Positions 43,233 through 53,400 of a stretch of 64,000 bases of DNA are shown piece after piece (within the stretch, counting starts at the first letter, position 1; every line of letters starts with the position of its first letter). Location: assembly GCF_002847345.1 (NCBI RefSeq), contig NZ_LXFV01000012.1:1-64000 (forward strand). Reading direction: 5' to 3'. Source of the DNA: Pectobacterium peruviense (GTDB lineage: Bacteria; Pseudomonadota; Gammaproteobacteria; Enterobacterales; Enterobacteriaceae). The position numbers and the translations under genes were made by a program. The notes beneath the pieces are model-generated. The model was not told the origin of the DNA and searched no databases. It saw nothing but the letters and a program-made list of their open reading frames with translations.

Positions 43233-45545
43233 ATGAAATTCAAACCATCTATCAAGCCATACCGCAGCGCGGCTGGCGGCTGGGGCTCGTTGGAAGCCAC
43301 CACGCGTTTTGTCCTCGACAGCAAGCAAGCGCTGAAAAATATCCGAAACTTGTTACGGGTCAATAAATCGAAAGGATTTGACTGCCCCGGCTGTGCCTGG
43401 GGTGATGACAACAGCAGCACGTTCAGCTTTTGTGAAAACGGCGCAAAAGCGGTGAGTTGGGAAGCGACGCGCAAAGCGGTCGATCTGGATTTTTTCGCCG
43501 CCCACAGCGTTACAACGCTACGCCAGCAAAGTGACTATTTCCTCGAGTATCAGGGCCGCTTAACCCATCCAATGCGCTACGACCGCGCCAGCGATCGCTA
43601 TGTTCCCATCGACTGGGATGCGGCTTTTGCGCTGATCGCTCACCACATCGGTAACATGGCACATACTAATCAGGTGGAGCTTTATACGTCTGGCCGAGCC
43701 AGCAATGAAGCGTCTTATCTGTATCAACTTTTTGGCCGTATGCTGGGCACCAACAATTTTCCTGACTGCTCGAATATGTGCCATGAAGCCAGCGGCATCG
43801 GCCTGAAACAGAGCATCGGCGTTGGCAAAGGCACAATCCGACTGGATGATTTCGAACACGCTGACGCGATTTTCATCTTCGGCCAGAACCCCGGCACCAA
43901 TCATCCGCGTATGCTGCACAGCCTACGCCACGCTGCCGATCGCGGTGCGCATATCGTCTCCTTCAATACGCTACGCGAGCGCGGTCTGGAACGTTTTGCC
44001 AATCCGCAGAACCCGCTGGAACTGCTCACGCCGCTGTCCGGCACCATTAGCGAAACCTATCTGCAACCCAATCTGGGCGGTGATATGGCTGCCGTGCGCG
44101 GCATGGTAAAAGCGCTGCTGGAAACGCATCGTCAGCGTCTGTCTGACGGAGAGTCGGGGTTATTCGATCAGGATTTCCTGTCCACGCATACCCAACAGGT
44201 AAACGACTATCTGGCAGTTGTCGATGCGACAAGCTGGCAGAAGATCGAACAGCAGTCCGGCCTGAGCGAAGCACAGTTACGCTATGTGGCGGCAATTTAT
44301 CAGCAGTCACCGCGCGTGATCTGCACCTGGGCGATGGGCATTACCCAACACAAGCATTCCGTCGCCACCGTGCGGGAAATCGTCAATCTGCAACTGCTGT
44401 TTGGGCAGTTGGGTAAACCGGGTGCGGGACTGTGTCCGGTACGCGGTCATAGTAATGTGCAGGGTAACCGCACGATGGGGATCGATGAGAAGCCGACGGC
44501 CGCGTTTCTCGATCGTCTGGCAGCACATTATGACTTCACGCCACCTTACGCCGCAGGCCACAACACGGTAGAGGCGCTGGAAGCCATGCTGCGCGATGAA
44601 GTTAAGGTGTTAATCGCGCTGGGTGGTAACCTCGCTGCCGCCGCACCGGATTCGGCACGCACCGAAGACGCACTCAGTCGTTGCGATCTGACCGTACACA
44701 TCAGCACCAAGCTCAACCGCAGTCATCTAGTTACCGGCAAGGTTGACGCGCTCATTCTGCCAACGCTCGGCCGCACCGATCTCGATATGCAGGCCAGCGG
44801 TGCACAGTTTATTACCGTCGAGGACTCCTTCAGCATGGTGCACGCCTCACAGGGTGTCGGGCAGCCGCTTTCACCGTTGCAGCGCTCGGAAACGGCCATT
44901 GTTTGCGGTATTGCTAACGCGGTTCTCGGCAATGAAAAACTCGACTGGCTGGCGCTGGCGGATGATTATTCACGTATCCGCGACCATATCGCCGCCACCA
45001 TTCCTGGCTTTACCGATTTCAACGCCAACTGTGACCTGCCGGGCGGGTTTTATCTCGGCAATGCGGCCGCCGAACTCCGCTTTAATACCCTCAACGAAAA
45101 AGCCCAATTCGGCCATGCCGCGCTGCCTGATACACTGTTCCCGCAGCTACAAGGCAGCGACGTGCCCTTTACGCTGCAAACCCTGCGTTCTCACGATCAG
45201 TACAACACCACGATTTATGGTCTGGATGACCGCTATCGCGGCGTTTATGGTCAGCGGGAAGTGCTGTTCATGCACCCGGATGACATTGCCGCGCTAGGGC
45301 TGGAAGATGGCGATCTGGTCGATATCGAGACGCTGTGGAATGATGGCATTACCCGCATCGTCAACGGTTTCAAATTGGTGAGCTACAATATTCCGCGCGG
45401 TAATCTGGCGGCCTATTATCCGGAAACCAACCCGCTGGTGCCGCTGTCCAGCTTTGGAGATGAAACGCACACGCCGACCTCTAAGTCGGTGCCCGTTAGC
45501 GTTCGTCGCAGTATGCAGGCGGAATCTCTGCTGCGTATCGCTTAA
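43233..45545 (+). CDS. YdeP/FdhF-family molybdopterin oxidoreductase
   Basis: 770 residues, cytoplasmic, no Tat signal. The N-terminal CPGCAWGD and FCENGAKAV carry the three cysteines typical of YdeP-like proteins. Molybdopterin-binding domains follow (TSGRASNEASYLYQLFGRML; NMCHEASGIG; GHSNVQGNRTMGI) and a C-terminal MGD-binding domain (about 640-770). Family members are related to formate dehydrogenase alpha chains; E. coli YdeP is linked to acid resistance, but the reaction is unknown. Starts 20 bases after a mosaic repeat. Confidence 0.9.
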   Translation: MKFKPSIKPYRSAAGGWGSLEATTRFVLDSKQALKNIRNLLRVNKSKGFDCPGCAWGDDNSSTFSFCENGAKAVSWEATRKAVDLDFFAAHSVTTLRQQSDYFLEYQGRLTHPMRYDRASDRYVPIDWDAAFALIAHHIGNMAHTNQVELYTSGRASNEASYLYQLFGRMLGTNNFPDCSNMCHEASGIGLKQSIGVGKGTIRLDDFEHADAIFIFGQNPGTNHPRMLHSLRHAADRGAHIVSFNTLRERGLERFANPQNPLELLTPLSGTISETYLQPNLGGDMAAVRGMVKALLETHRQRLSDGESGLFDQDFLSTHTQQVNDYLAVVDATSWQKIEQQSGLSEAQLRYVAAIYQQSPRVICTWAMGITQHKHSVATVREIVNLQLLFGQLGKPGAGLCPVRGHSNVQGNRTMGIDEKPTAAFLDRLAAHYDFTPPYAAGHNTVEALEAMLRDEVKVLIALGGNLAAAAPDSARTEDALSRCDLTVHISTKLNRSHLVTGKVDALILPTLGRTDLDMQASGAQFITVEDSFSMVHASQGVGQPLSPLQRSETAIVCGIANAVLGNEKLDWLALADDYSRIRDHIAATIPGFTDFNANCDLPGGFYLGNAAAELRFNTLNEKAQFGHAALPDTLFPQLQGSDVPFTLQTLRSHDQYNTTIYGLDDRYRGVYGQREVLFMHPDDIAALGLEDGDLVDIETLWNDGITRIVNGFKLVSYNIPRGNLAAYYPETNPLVPLSSFGDETHTPTSKSVPVSVRRSMQAESLLRIA

Positions 45546-45782
45546 GGATCTATTCATTAGGGTCTACGTTATAGCGTAAACGCCCCCCTGTTGTGTCGCG
45601 AAACTAATGGCGCACATGACAGGGGCCTCACGCCAATCAGCATTGACTTTATTCGAGTTTATTCGCCCTTTTGCTACCGTTATCCGGCCGCGCTATCCCC
45701 GATTATTCTTGCCGCCAGCACCTGATTCGAGTAAAACTGTGAACTGCTAATTAAGCCACTCACAATCGTATTTCTGGACGCT

Positions 45783-47717
45783 ATGTTTCAAGATAATCCG
45801 CTGCTTGCACAGCTAAAACAGCAACTTCACTCTAAGACACCGCGTGTTGAAGGTGTCGTCAAAGGTACCGATAAGGGATTTGGCTTTCTTGAAGCTGACG
45901 GACAAAAAAGCTATTTCATTCCCCCTCCACACATGAAAAAAGTGATGCACGGCGACCGCATTACCGCCACCCTGCATACGGAAAAAGATCGGGAAATTGT
46001 CGAGCCAGAAACGCTGATCGAACCTTTCCTTACCCGGTTTGTTGGGCGCATTCATAAAAAAGACGATCGCTTATCAATCACACCTGACCATCCGCTGCTG
46101 AAAGAGGCGATTCCCTGCCGCGCCGCGCGTGATGTCACCGACAATTTTCAGGAAGGCGATTGGGCTGTCGCAGAAATGCGTCGTCACCCGTTGAAGGGCG
46201 ACCGTGGATTTCATGCCGAACTGACGCAGTACATCACCACGGGCGATGACCCGCTGGTGCCGTGGTGGGTGACATTGTCACGCCACAATCTGGAGCGCTC
46301 AGCCCCAGAAGTTGAAACCACTGAACGTCATGATGGCGAGCTCGTCCGTGAAGATTTGACGGCACTGAACTTTGTCACCATCGACAGCGCCAGCACCGAA
46401 GATATGGACGATGCGCTGTACGTGCAGGATAACGGTGATGGCTCACTACAATTAACGATCGCCATCGCTGATCCAACCGCGTATGTGGATGCAGGCAGCG
46501 AACTGGACAACATTGCACGCCAGCGCGCCTTCACCAACTATTTGCCTGGCTTCAACATCCCAATGCTGCCGCGCGCACTGTCGGACGATATCTGTTCCCT
46601 ACGCCCGAACGAGCGTCGCCCTGTCCTCGCCTGCCGCGTGACAATTGCCGCCGACGGTGCACTGGGTGACGATACCCACTTCTTTGCCGCCTCGATCGAA
46701 TCCAAAGCCAAATTAGCGTATGACAACGTCTCCGACTGGTTGGAAAACCAAGGTGAATGGCAGCCGCAGAACGAAGAGATTGCCGAGCAAATCCGTTTGC
46801 TGCACCGCCTCTGTCTGGCACGCAGCGAATGGCGCACCACACACGCACTGGTGTTCAAAGATCGCCCAGATTACCGTTTCCTGCTGGGTGAAAAAGGCGA
46901 CGTGTTGGAGATCGTGGTTGAGCACCGCCGCATCGCCAACCGTATCGTTGAAGAATCCATGATTGCAGCCAACGTCTGTGCGGCCATTGTGCTGCGCGAC
47001 AAACTGGGTTTCGGTATCTATAACGTACACAACGGCTTCGATCCTGCATCGATTGAGCAAGCCGTCACCGTACTGGACACACATGGTGTTAAGGCCGACG
47101 CACAAACACTGTTGACGCTCGATGGCTTCTGTACGCTGCGTCGCGAACTGGATGCCCAGCCGACGCAGTTCCTGGATAGCCGTATTCGTCGCTTCCAGTC
47201 TTTTGCAGAAGTCAGCACCACTCCGGGGCCACACTTTGGTCTGGGGTTGGAAGCCTATGCCACCTGGACATCTCCGATCCGTAAATACGGCGATATGGTG
47301 AACCACCGTTTGCTGAAAGCGGTTATCACCGGACAGGCCGCGGAAAAACCGCAGGATGACGTCACAGTACAACTGGCCGAACGCCGTCGCCTGAACCGTA
47401 TGGCTGAACGTGATGTCGGTGACTGGCTGTACGCCCGCTACCTCAAAGACAAAGCTGGCACAGATATTCGCTTCAACGCGGAAATCATTGATGTCACACG
47501 CGGTGGCCTGCGCGTTCGTCTGCTGGATAACGGTGCGGTAGCGTTTATTCCGTCCTCCTTTATCCACGCCGTGCGCGATGAACTGGTGTGCAGTCAGGAA
47601 ATGGGTACCCTCACAGTGAAAGGTGAAGTGCTTTATCGTCAGGGGGATACGCTGGACGTCATCATCGCTGAAGTTCGTTTGGAAAACCGCAGCATCGTGG
47701 CAAAGCCTGCCGCATAG
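45783..47717 (+). CDS. rnb: RNase II, 3'-5' exoribonuclease
   Basis: 644 residues as in E. coli. Cold-shock domains at the N-terminus ([21 protein letters not shown]), the RNB catalytic domain with [12 protein letters not shown] holding the Mg-binding aspartates, [18 protein letters not shown], and a C-terminal S1 domain. Degrades single-stranded RNA processively. A 237-base gap upstream carries only a weak hairpin (CCCCTGT...ACAGGGG near 45585-45625), possibly the end of the preceding transcript. Confidence 0.97.
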   Translation: MFQDNPLLAQLKQQLHSKTPRVEGVVKGTDKGFGFLEADGQKSYFIPPPHMKKVMHGDRITATLHTEKDREIVEPETLIEPFLTRFVGRIHKKDDRLSITPDHPLLKEAIPCRAARDVTDNFQEGDWAVAEMRRHPLKGDRGFHAELTQYITTGDDPLVPWWVTLSRHNLERSAPEVETTERHDGELVREDLTALNFVTIDSASTEDMDDALYVQDNGDGSLQLTIAIADPTAYVDAGSELDNIARQRAFTNYLPGFNIPMLPRALSDDICSLRPNERRPVLACRVTIAADGALGDDTHFFAASIESKAKLAYDNVSDWLENQGEWQPQNEEIAEQIRLLHRLCLARSEWRTTHALVFKDRPDYRFLLGEKGDVLEIVVEHRRIANRIVEESMIAANVCAAIVLRDKLGFGIYNVHNGFDPASIEQAVTVLDTHGVKADAQTLLTLDGFCTLRRELDAQPTQFLDSRIRRFQSFAEVSTTPGPHFGLGLEAYATWTSPIRKYGDMVNHRLLKAVITGQAAEKPQDDVTVQLAERRRLNRMAERDVGDWLYARYLKDKAGTDIRFNAEIIDVTRGGLRVRLLDNGAVAFIPSSFIHAVRDELVCSQEMGTLTVKGEVLYRQGDTLDVIIAEVRLENRSIVAKPAA

Positions 47718-47890
47718 TAGTCATACCGCTGCAATACAGCATCTCCGCGCGAGCGTTCATCGTGAACTGACTCGCGTGTCATCATCTTTAATTCCGCTAC
47801 ATGATTTACCAACGATATAGCCGCGTCTGATCCGTTTTAAAAACAATCAATGACAGACGGTATGCAACCCTACTAACAGGAGTGTTCCCG

Positions 47891-48808
47891 ATGAAGAAAA
47901 TAACAATCGGCACATCCGCGATACAGGCTTCCAACATTGCGTTGGGCTGTATGCGAATGGCGAAGAAAAGCACGAATGAAGCTGCTGACATCCTCAATGC
48001 TTCCGTTGAGGCTGGCATCGATTTCTTCGATCACGCCGATATCTATGGCTCAGGCTTGTCGGAAGAGGTTTTCGCCGCAGGTTTACAGAAGACGTCCACC
48101 CGCCGGGAATCAATTTTTCTGCAATCCAAATGCGGTATTCGTAAGGGCTTTTTTGATTTTTCCAAAGCGCACATCATCGCGTCCGTTGAAGGCAGCCTGC
48201 AACGTTTAAAAACAGACTATCTTGATACACTCCTGTTGCACCGCCCGGATACCTTGTTTGAACCTGACGAAGTGGCTGCCGCATTCGATGAGTTGGAAAA
48301 CAGCGGGAAAGTTCGCCATTTCGGCGTCAGCAATCAGAACCCGTTGCAGATTGAGTTGCTGAAGAAATCCGTACGCCAGCCGCTGATCGCCAACCAGTTG
48401 CAATTCAGCATTATGCACACGGGTATGATTGATGCGGGTTTTAACGTGAATATGACAAACCCAGCATCGGTGAACCACGATGGCGCAATTTTGGAATACA
48501 GCCGTCTGAATACGATGACCATTCAGGCCTGGTCGCCTTTCCAATACGGCTTCTTTGAAGGCGTTTTTCTCGATAATGAGAAATTCCCCAAGCTAAACGC
48601 GACGATTGATCACATCGCCGAGCACCATAACGTCACCAATACGGCGATCGCCACCGCGTGGATCCTGCGTCACCCTGCCGCCATGCAGGTGGTTATCGGC
48701 ACCATGAGTCCGGAACGTATTCGTGACATCGCTGCGGCGTCTACGCTGACGCTCAGCCGCGAAGAATGGTACGAGATTTACCGCGCTGCCGGAAACGTCC
48801 TGCCTTAA
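47891..48808 (+). CDS. Aldo/keto reductase (YdhF-like)
   Basis: 305 residues, NADPH-dependent TIM-barrel reductase. Catalytic tetrad visible: Asp and Tyr in FFDHADIYGSG, Lys in QSKCGIR and His in LLHRPD. The NADP site lies near IGTMSPERI at the C-terminus. Physiological substrate unknown. ATG 47891 is eight bases after AGGAG; a GTG at 47882 inside the frame is less likely. Followed by a strong terminator. Confidence 0.92.
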   Translation: MKKITIGTSAIQASNIALGCMRMAKKSTNEAADILNASVEAGIDFFDHADIYGSGLSEEVFAAGLQKTSTRRESIFLQSKCGIRKGFFDFSKAHIIASVEGSLQRLKTDYLDTLLLHRPDTLFEPDEVAAAFDELENSGKVRHFGVSNQNPLQIELLKKSVRQPLIANQLQFSIMHTGMIDAGFNVNMTNPASVNHDGAILEYSRLNTMTIQAWSPFQYGFFEGVFLDNEKFPKLNATIDHIAEHHNVTNTAIATAWILRHPAAMQVVIGTMSPERIRDIAAASTLTLSREEWYEIYRAAGNVLP

Positions 48809-48832
48809 TAAACGTTTTTTCTCAAGTGCATT

Positions 48833-48879
48833 GGCTCTGCCATCCTCTGAATTTCCCTCGGCAGAGCCTGTTATTTTTT
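48833..48879 (+). terminator. Terminator of the aldo/keto reductase gene
   Basis: GGCTCTGCC (48833-48841) / GGCAGAGCC (48860-48868) followed by TGTTATTTTTT. Confidence 0.85.
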
Positions 48880-49252
48880 CGCGCTTATTTTACTGCACCA
48901 ACACGTTAGCCATTGTTTAGCCTTTAAGTTTCTTTACAGAAATTCACGTTCGCTCACATTTTCTCATCCATCCGCTTCTCTTCGCCAACAAACCCACTAT
49001 TGTTAAATTGCATTAACACTCGTGCCATATACCCCAAATAATTCAAGTTGCAGGACAAAACGTTGACGTTTTGAACAATGCAAAGCATTGGCCCGCGAGG
49101 GCGAGGCTCACTATGAGTCTCGTAACGCGGCAAACGCATGAATCCTCAGGAGCTTACACAAGTAAGTGACTGGGGTGAGTAAGAGAAGCCAACGCACATG
49201 CAGCTTGAAGTATTACGGTATACCCTTTCTGAATAACGAAGGAGCCGTTGTT
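48880..49252. other. Upstream region of the CstA-family gene
   Basis: About 370 bases. More than half is mosaic repeat copy C (49027-49223). The rest, 48880-49026, should contain the promoter; no clear CRP site was identified by eye. Confidence 0.45.
49027..49223. repeat. Dispersed mosaic repeat, copy C
   Basis: Starts ATACCCCAAATAATTCAAGTT, ends ATGCAGCTTGAAGTATTACGG-TATACC. Contains a unit missing from copy B (ACAAAACGTTGACGTTTTG, AATGCAAAGCATTGGCCCG, GAGGCTCACTATGAGTCTCG) and one shared with it (GAGCTTACACAAGTAAGTGA, CTGGGGTGAG). It stops 17 bases before the Shine-Dalgarno of the CstA-family gene. Confidence 0.75.
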
Positions 49253-51316
49253 ATGAGTAACGTAAAGAGCATTGTGATTTGGCTGTTAGTCGGTCTGGCG
49301 GGCGCCTTTTCGTTCGCCACGCTGGCGCTAAGCCGCGGTGAGCACGTGAATGCTGTGTGGCTGGTTATCGCCGCGGTATCGTGTTACAGCATCGCCTATC
49401 GGTTTTACAGCCTGTTTATCGCCAAAAAAGTGTTTGAGCTCGACGATCGCCGACTGACACCGGCTGAACGTCATAACGACGGTCTGGATTACGTTCCCAC
49501 CAATAAATGGGTGCTGTTCGGCCACCACTTCGCCGCCATCGCCGGAGCGGGTCCGTTGGTTGGGCCAATCCTTGCCGCACAGATGGGATTCCTCCCCGGT
49601 ACAATCTGGATTTTGGTCGGCGTGATGCTGGCAGGCGCCGTGCAGGATTTCCTGGTGCTGTTTATCTCCACCCGTCGTGACGGTCGTTCACTGGGTGAAA
49701 TGGCAAAACAAGAGCTGGGTACGTTCGCGGGTATTATCACCATGCTCGGCGCGCTGGGCGTCATGATCATCATTCTTTCGGCGCTGGCACTGGTGGTTGT
49801 TAAAGCGCTGGCAGAAAGCCCGTGGGGATTATTTACCATTGCCGCCACTATCCCTATTGCGCTCTTCATGGGCGTTTACATGCGCTTTTTACGCCCGGGT
49901 AAAATCGCTGAAGTGTCCATCATTGGCTTTGTGCTGATGATGTTGGCAATTGTCTACGGCGGCAACATCGCTGCACATCCGTACTGGGGGCCGTTCTTCA
50001 CACTGAAGGGCACATCACTCACTTGGGTACTGGTCATCTACGGCTTCGTGGCGTCAGTTCTGCCCGTCTGGCTGCTGCTGGCACCGCGTGATTATCTCTC
50101 TACGTTCTTAAAAATCGGGGTTATTATCGGGCTGGCCTTCGGTATTGTGTTCGCGATGCCGGAAATGAAAATGCCCGCGGTATCTCGTTTTATTGACGGC
50201 AGCGGCCCCGTATTCTCCGGTTCGCTATTCCCGTTCCTGTTCATTACCATCGCCTGCGGCGCGATTTCCGGCTTCCACGCCCTCGTTTCCAGCGGCACCA
50301 CGCCGAAGCTGGTTGAACGCGAGAGCCATATCCGCTTCATCGGCTATGGTGCGATGCTGATGGAATCCTTCGTCGCCATCATGGCGCTGATTTGTGCCTC
50401 GGTTATCGAACCGGGCATTTACTTCGCCATGAACTCACCCGCCGCCTTGATCGGTACCACAGTTGAGAGCGCCTCGCTGGCCATTAACAGCTGGGGGTTT
50501 GTGATTACGCCGCAGGAATTGAGTGCGATTGCCAATGACGTCGGCGAAGCCTCTATTCTCTCTCGCGCTGGTGGTGCGCCAACCTTCGCGGTAGGCATGG
50601 CCTATATCATCACGGAAATCTTTAACAGCCGGGCGATGATGGCCTTCTGGTATCACTTTGCGATTCTGTTTGAAGCGCTGTTCATTCTGACCGCCGTTGA
50701 CGCCGGGACGCGCGCCTGTCGCTTCATGGTGCAGGATCTGGTCGGAATTGCGATTCCGAGATTAGCTAACAGCCATTCCTGGATGGGGAATCTGGCCGGT
50801 ACGACCGTTGCTGTAGCTGGTTGGGGATTCTTCGTGTATCAAGGCGTGATCGACCCGTTGGGTGGTATCAACACGCTATGGCCGCTGTTCGGTATCGGTA
50901 ACCAGATGCTGGCATCGATGGCGCTGATTCTGGGCACCGTCGTGTTGTTTAAGATGAAGAAACAGCGCTATGCGTGGGTGACTATCGTCCCTACCGTCTG
51001 GCTGTTTATTACGTCGATGACGGCGGGCTGGCAAAAAATCTTCCATGAAAAACCGAGCATCGGTTTTCTGGCTCAGGCGAAACGCTTCGCGGCGGGTATT
51101 GAACAAAACACGCTGATCGCGCCAGCCAAATCGATTAAAGACATGGAAACTATCGTCTTCAGCAACCAGATCAACGCCGCACTGTGCGGGTTCTTCATGC
51201 TGGTGGCGGTGACAATGCTGGTTTCCGCGTTCTTCGTCATTCGTCGCGCACTAAATAGTAATGTCCCAACGGCAAGGGAGACTCCGATTGTCTTACGGGA
51301 CGGCGCCCAACCTTAA
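49253..51316 (+). CDS. CstA-family carbon-starvation transporter
   Basis: 687 residues with many transmembrane segments, of the CstA/BtsT family (peptide or pyruvate uptake on carbon starvation). Hallmark sequences: DGLDYVPTNKWVLFGHHFAAIAGAGPLVGP (residues near 80-110, core GHHFAAIAGAGPL), AGAVQDF, and ACGAISGFHALVSSGTTPK. It resembles both E. coli CstA and YjiY/BtsT, and I cannot choose between them. ATG 49253 has AAGGAG eight bases upstream; the frame extends back through the repeat to 49166, which is rejected. Confidence 0.9.
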   Translation: MSNVKSIVIWLLVGLAGAFSFATLALSRGEHVNAVWLVIAAVSCYSIAYRFYSLFIAKKVFELDDRRLTPAERHNDGLDYVPTNKWVLFGHHFAAIAGAGPLVGPILAAQMGFLPGTIWILVGVMLAGAVQDFLVLFISTRRDGRSLGEMAKQELGTFAGIITMLGALGVMIIILSALALVVVKALAESPWGLFTIAATIPIALFMGVYMRFLRPGKIAEVSIIGFVLMMLAIVYGGNIAAHPYWGPFFTLKGTSLTWVLVIYGFVASVLPVWLLLAPRDYLSTFLKIGVIIGLAFGIVFAMPEMKMPAVSRFIDGSGPVFSGSLFPFLFITIACGAISGFHALVSSGTTPKLVERESHIRFIGYGAMLMESFVAIMALICASVIEPGIYFAMNSPAALIGTTVESASLAINSWGFVITPQELSAIANDVGEASILSRAGGAPTFAVGMAYIITEIFNSRAMMAFWYHFAILFEALFILTAVDAGTRACRFMVQDLVGIAIPRLANSHSWMGNLAGTTVAVAGWGFFVYQGVIDPLGGINTLWPLFGIGNQMLASMALILGTVVLFKMKKQRYAWVTIVPTVWLFITSMTAGWQKIFHEKPSIGFLAQAKRFAAGIEQNTLIAPAKSIKDMETIVFSNQINAALCGFFMLVAVTMLVSAFFVIRRALNSNVPTARETPIVLRDGAQP

Positions 51317-51338
51317 ACGCCGTCGATGTATATTCTTC

Positions 51339-51374
51339 AATCCCTCCTGCCTCCTGCGTGGAGGGATTTTTTTA
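51339..51374 (+). terminator. Terminator of the CstA-family gene
   Basis: AATCCCTCC-N12-GGAGGGATT followed by TTTTT, 22 bases after the stop. Confidence 0.88.
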
Positions 51375-51497
51375 ATCAAAGATAACGTTTTTAGGGAATT
51401 AGAGTTGAATTCGTGCAGGTTAGGAGCCGCGACATTTGACTCAAACGACGCAACGGGGTTACGTCGTTAAGGTAAACTGAAGAGGAACTGCTGTGGT

Positions 51498-52193
51498 TTA
51501 CTGCCCGTAATACGCGTTCTTACCGTGTTTGCGCAAATAGTGTTTATCCAACAGCGTTTGCTGCATCTCACCCAACTGAGGCGTTAGCTGGCGCGAGAAA
51601 ATCCCCATGTAGGCAAGTTCTTCCAGAACAACGGCATTATGCACCGCGTTATCGGCATCTTTGCCCCACGCAAAGGGACCGTGAGAATTAACCAATACGG
51701 CGGGGACATCCGCCGGAGAAATGCCGCGCTGGCGGAAAGTTTCGACGATCACCGTTCCCGTATCCCACTCATAACGGCCGTTGATTTCCTCGTCCGTCAT
51801 CAGTCGCGTACAGGGAATGGAGCCATAAAAGTAGTCCGCGTGTGTCGTTCCCCAGGCGGGGATGTCTTTACCAGCCTGCGCCCATATCGTGGCATGGCGA
51901 GAATGGGTATGCACAATACCGCCGATATCAGCAAACTCCAGATACAGCACACGGTGAGTATCAGTATCTGACGACGGCTTCTTCGTCCCCTCGATTACTT
52001 TTCCACTTTCCAGCTCAACGACAACCATATCCTCAAGCGTCATGGCCGAATACTCCACGCCGGAAGGTTTGATCACCATCAGACCGCGCTGCCGATCTAC
52101 CGCACTGACATTTCCCCAGGTAAACGTCACCAGATGGTGCTGCGGCAAAGCCAGATTGGCTTCCAACACCTGTTTTTTTAGCGTTTCTAACAT
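51498..52193 (-). CDS. araD: L-ribulose-5-phosphate 4-epimerase
   Basis: 231 residues, the same length as E. coli AraD and very similar ([29 protein letters not shown]). Class II aldolase fold with zinc histidines in HTHSRH (two) and one further (NSHGPFAWG region). Converts L-ribulose-5-P to D-xylulose-5-P. It is a single gene here, without araBA or ula neighbours; UlaF and SgbE are close relatives, so the pathway assignment is less certain than the reaction. Confidence 0.85.
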   Translation of the reverse strand: MLETLKKQVLEANLALPQHHLVTFTWGNVSAVDRQRGLMVIKPSGVEYSAMTLEDMVVVELESGKVIEGTKKPSSDTDTHRVLYLEFADIGGIVHTHSRHATIWAQAGKDIPAWGTTHADYFYGSIPCTRLMTDEEINGRYEWDTGTVIVETFRQRGISPADVPAVLVNSHGPFAWGKDADNAVHNAVVLEELAYMGIFSRQLTPQLGEMQQTLLDKHYLRKHGKNAYYGQ

Positions 52194-52529
52194 AATCAGC
52201 CTCCCATCGGCGCGATGACACCATTCTCGCGGCCTGAGGAGTTCGTCGCTATGGGCTAAATCGCTAAAGACCTAGCGGTGTTCTGCTATGGGAAAAAGAA
52301 AGAGACACGCCACAGAGTTGAGCAAAAAACAGCCAGATTTATCAATTATTGCTATCGTTAAGGTAACGTAGGGGAATTAAGAGTTTTTACCTGTTGCAGT
52401 TTTTCCCGATGATTATACTTGTCATTACGCGGTAAAGGGCTCGGTTTCTTTATTTAATACCGCATAAAGCACTTTGTTCGATATTTTCCTCACAAGAAAC
52501 GTGAGGCCAAGAGCAGAAAGGGGAAGAAA
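52194..52529. other. Divergent promoter region of araD and osmB
   Basis: 336 bases. AT-rich before osmB. Control of osmB by RpoS/Rcs is known in E. coli, but I could not identify the sites with confidence here. Confidence 0.4.
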
Positions 52530-52745
52530 ATGAAATTAAACAAACGCGTTGCAACGGCCGCTCTGGCAATTACGCTTGCTGTTACGCTTGCAGGCTGTTC
52601 AAACATGTCCAAACGTGACCGCAATACCGCCATTGGCGCTGGTGCGGGGGCGGTAGGTGGGGCGATCTTAACGGATGGCGGAACATTAGGAACGCTGGGC
52701 GGTGCCGCTATCGGCGGGCTGATTGGCCGTCAGGTCGATAAATAA
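52530..52745 (+). CDS. osmB: OsmB, osmotically inducible lipoprotein
   Basis: 71 residues. Lipoprotein signal with lipobox L-A-G-C (lipidated C23), then the OsmB core RDRNTAIGAGAGAVGGAIL and a glycine-rich zipper to the end. Small outer-membrane lipoprotein induced by osmotic and stationary-phase stress in E. coli. Confidence 0.95.
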   Translation: MKLNKRVATAALAITLAVTLAGCSNMSKRDRNTAIGAGAGAVGGAILTDGGTLGTLGGAAIGGLIGRQVDK

Positions 52746-52753
52746 CGAATTTA

Positions 52754-52787
52754 GAGCAGCAGGTTGACGGGAGTAAGCCTGCTGCTC
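52754..52787 (+). terminator. Terminator-like hairpin after osmB
   Basis: GAGCAGCAGG-N14-CCTGCTGCTC, a perfect 10-bp stem eight bases after the stop, without a clear T-tract. Confidence 0.55.
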
Positions 52788-52789
52788 TC

Positions 52790-53062
52790 ATACTCGTCAT
52801 ACTTCAAGCTGCATGTACGTTGGCTACGCTCAAATACTCGGCCCGTCGTGGGCCTCGCCCTAAAGGGCCGCTGCAAGCAGCGTTCAAATCTGCTCCCGGC
52901 AAATTTGTCACCCGAATCACTTACTTGTGTAAGCTCATCGGGATGAAATGAGAGACATCCTGTCTCTCACCGCAGGCCAGCCATTGGCTGGTCAAATTCG
53001 TTCCCGACGAATTTGTCCCTCTCTTGCCGCCTTCACGCAACTCGAATTATTTAGAGTATATC
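52790..53062. repeat. Dispersed mosaic repeat, copy D (longest)
   Basis: Starts CGTCATACTTCAAGCTGCATG and ends CAACTCGAATTATTTAGAGTATA, so reversed relative to B and C. Internal modules include GGGCCGCTGCAAGCAGCGTT (also in B, reversed), CACTTACTTGTGTAAGCTCA (in B and C), and two of its own (GAGAGACATCCTGTCTCTC; GGCCAGCCATTGGCTGGTC). Confidence 0.75.
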
Positions 53063-53070
53063 TATAATGA

Positions 53071-53400
53071 TTAGCCGCCAGCGAGCTTAACCTTCATCCC
53101 TTTCGCTTCAAGAAGTTGTTTTAGCAGGTCGCGCTTGTCTCCCTGAATTTCGATCACGCCTTCTTTTACTGAACCGCCGCAGCCGCATTTTTTCTTCAAT
53201 TCAGCAGCCAGCTTATCCAACGCAGCATCGTCAAGATCGAGACCGCTAATCAGGCATACGCCCTTCCCTTTGCGTCCACTCGTTTGACGCTGGATGCGCA
53301 CGATACCATCGCCTTTCGGCCGAACGGCCTTTTCTTCTTCCGGCGTAATGCGCCCGGTTTCTGTAGAGTAAACCAGTTGGCTGTTCTTATCATGATTCAT
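53071..53400 (-). CDS. yciH: YciH, SUI1/eIF1-like translation factor
   Basis: 109 residues. SUI1 domain with the basic patch [20 protein letters not shown] and [20 protein letters not shown] (conserved GCGG turn). Homologue of eIF1, reported to affect start-site fidelity with IF3. The ATG overlaps the pyrF stop by four bases. Confidence 0.94.
   Translation of the reverse strand: MNHDKNSQLVYSTETGRITPEEEKAVRPKGDGIVRIQRQTSGRKGKGVCLISGLDLDDAALDKLAAELKKKCGCGGSVKEGVIEIQGDKRDLLKQLLEAKGMKVKLAGG

Noticed and set aside
46713-47567. 284-codon frame on the minus strand
   Set aside because: Shadow of rnb, whose product matches RNase II throughout.
49166-49252. N-terminal extension of the CstA-family protein
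   Set aside because: These codons lie inside the mosaic repeat; the real start has its own Shine-Dalgarno.
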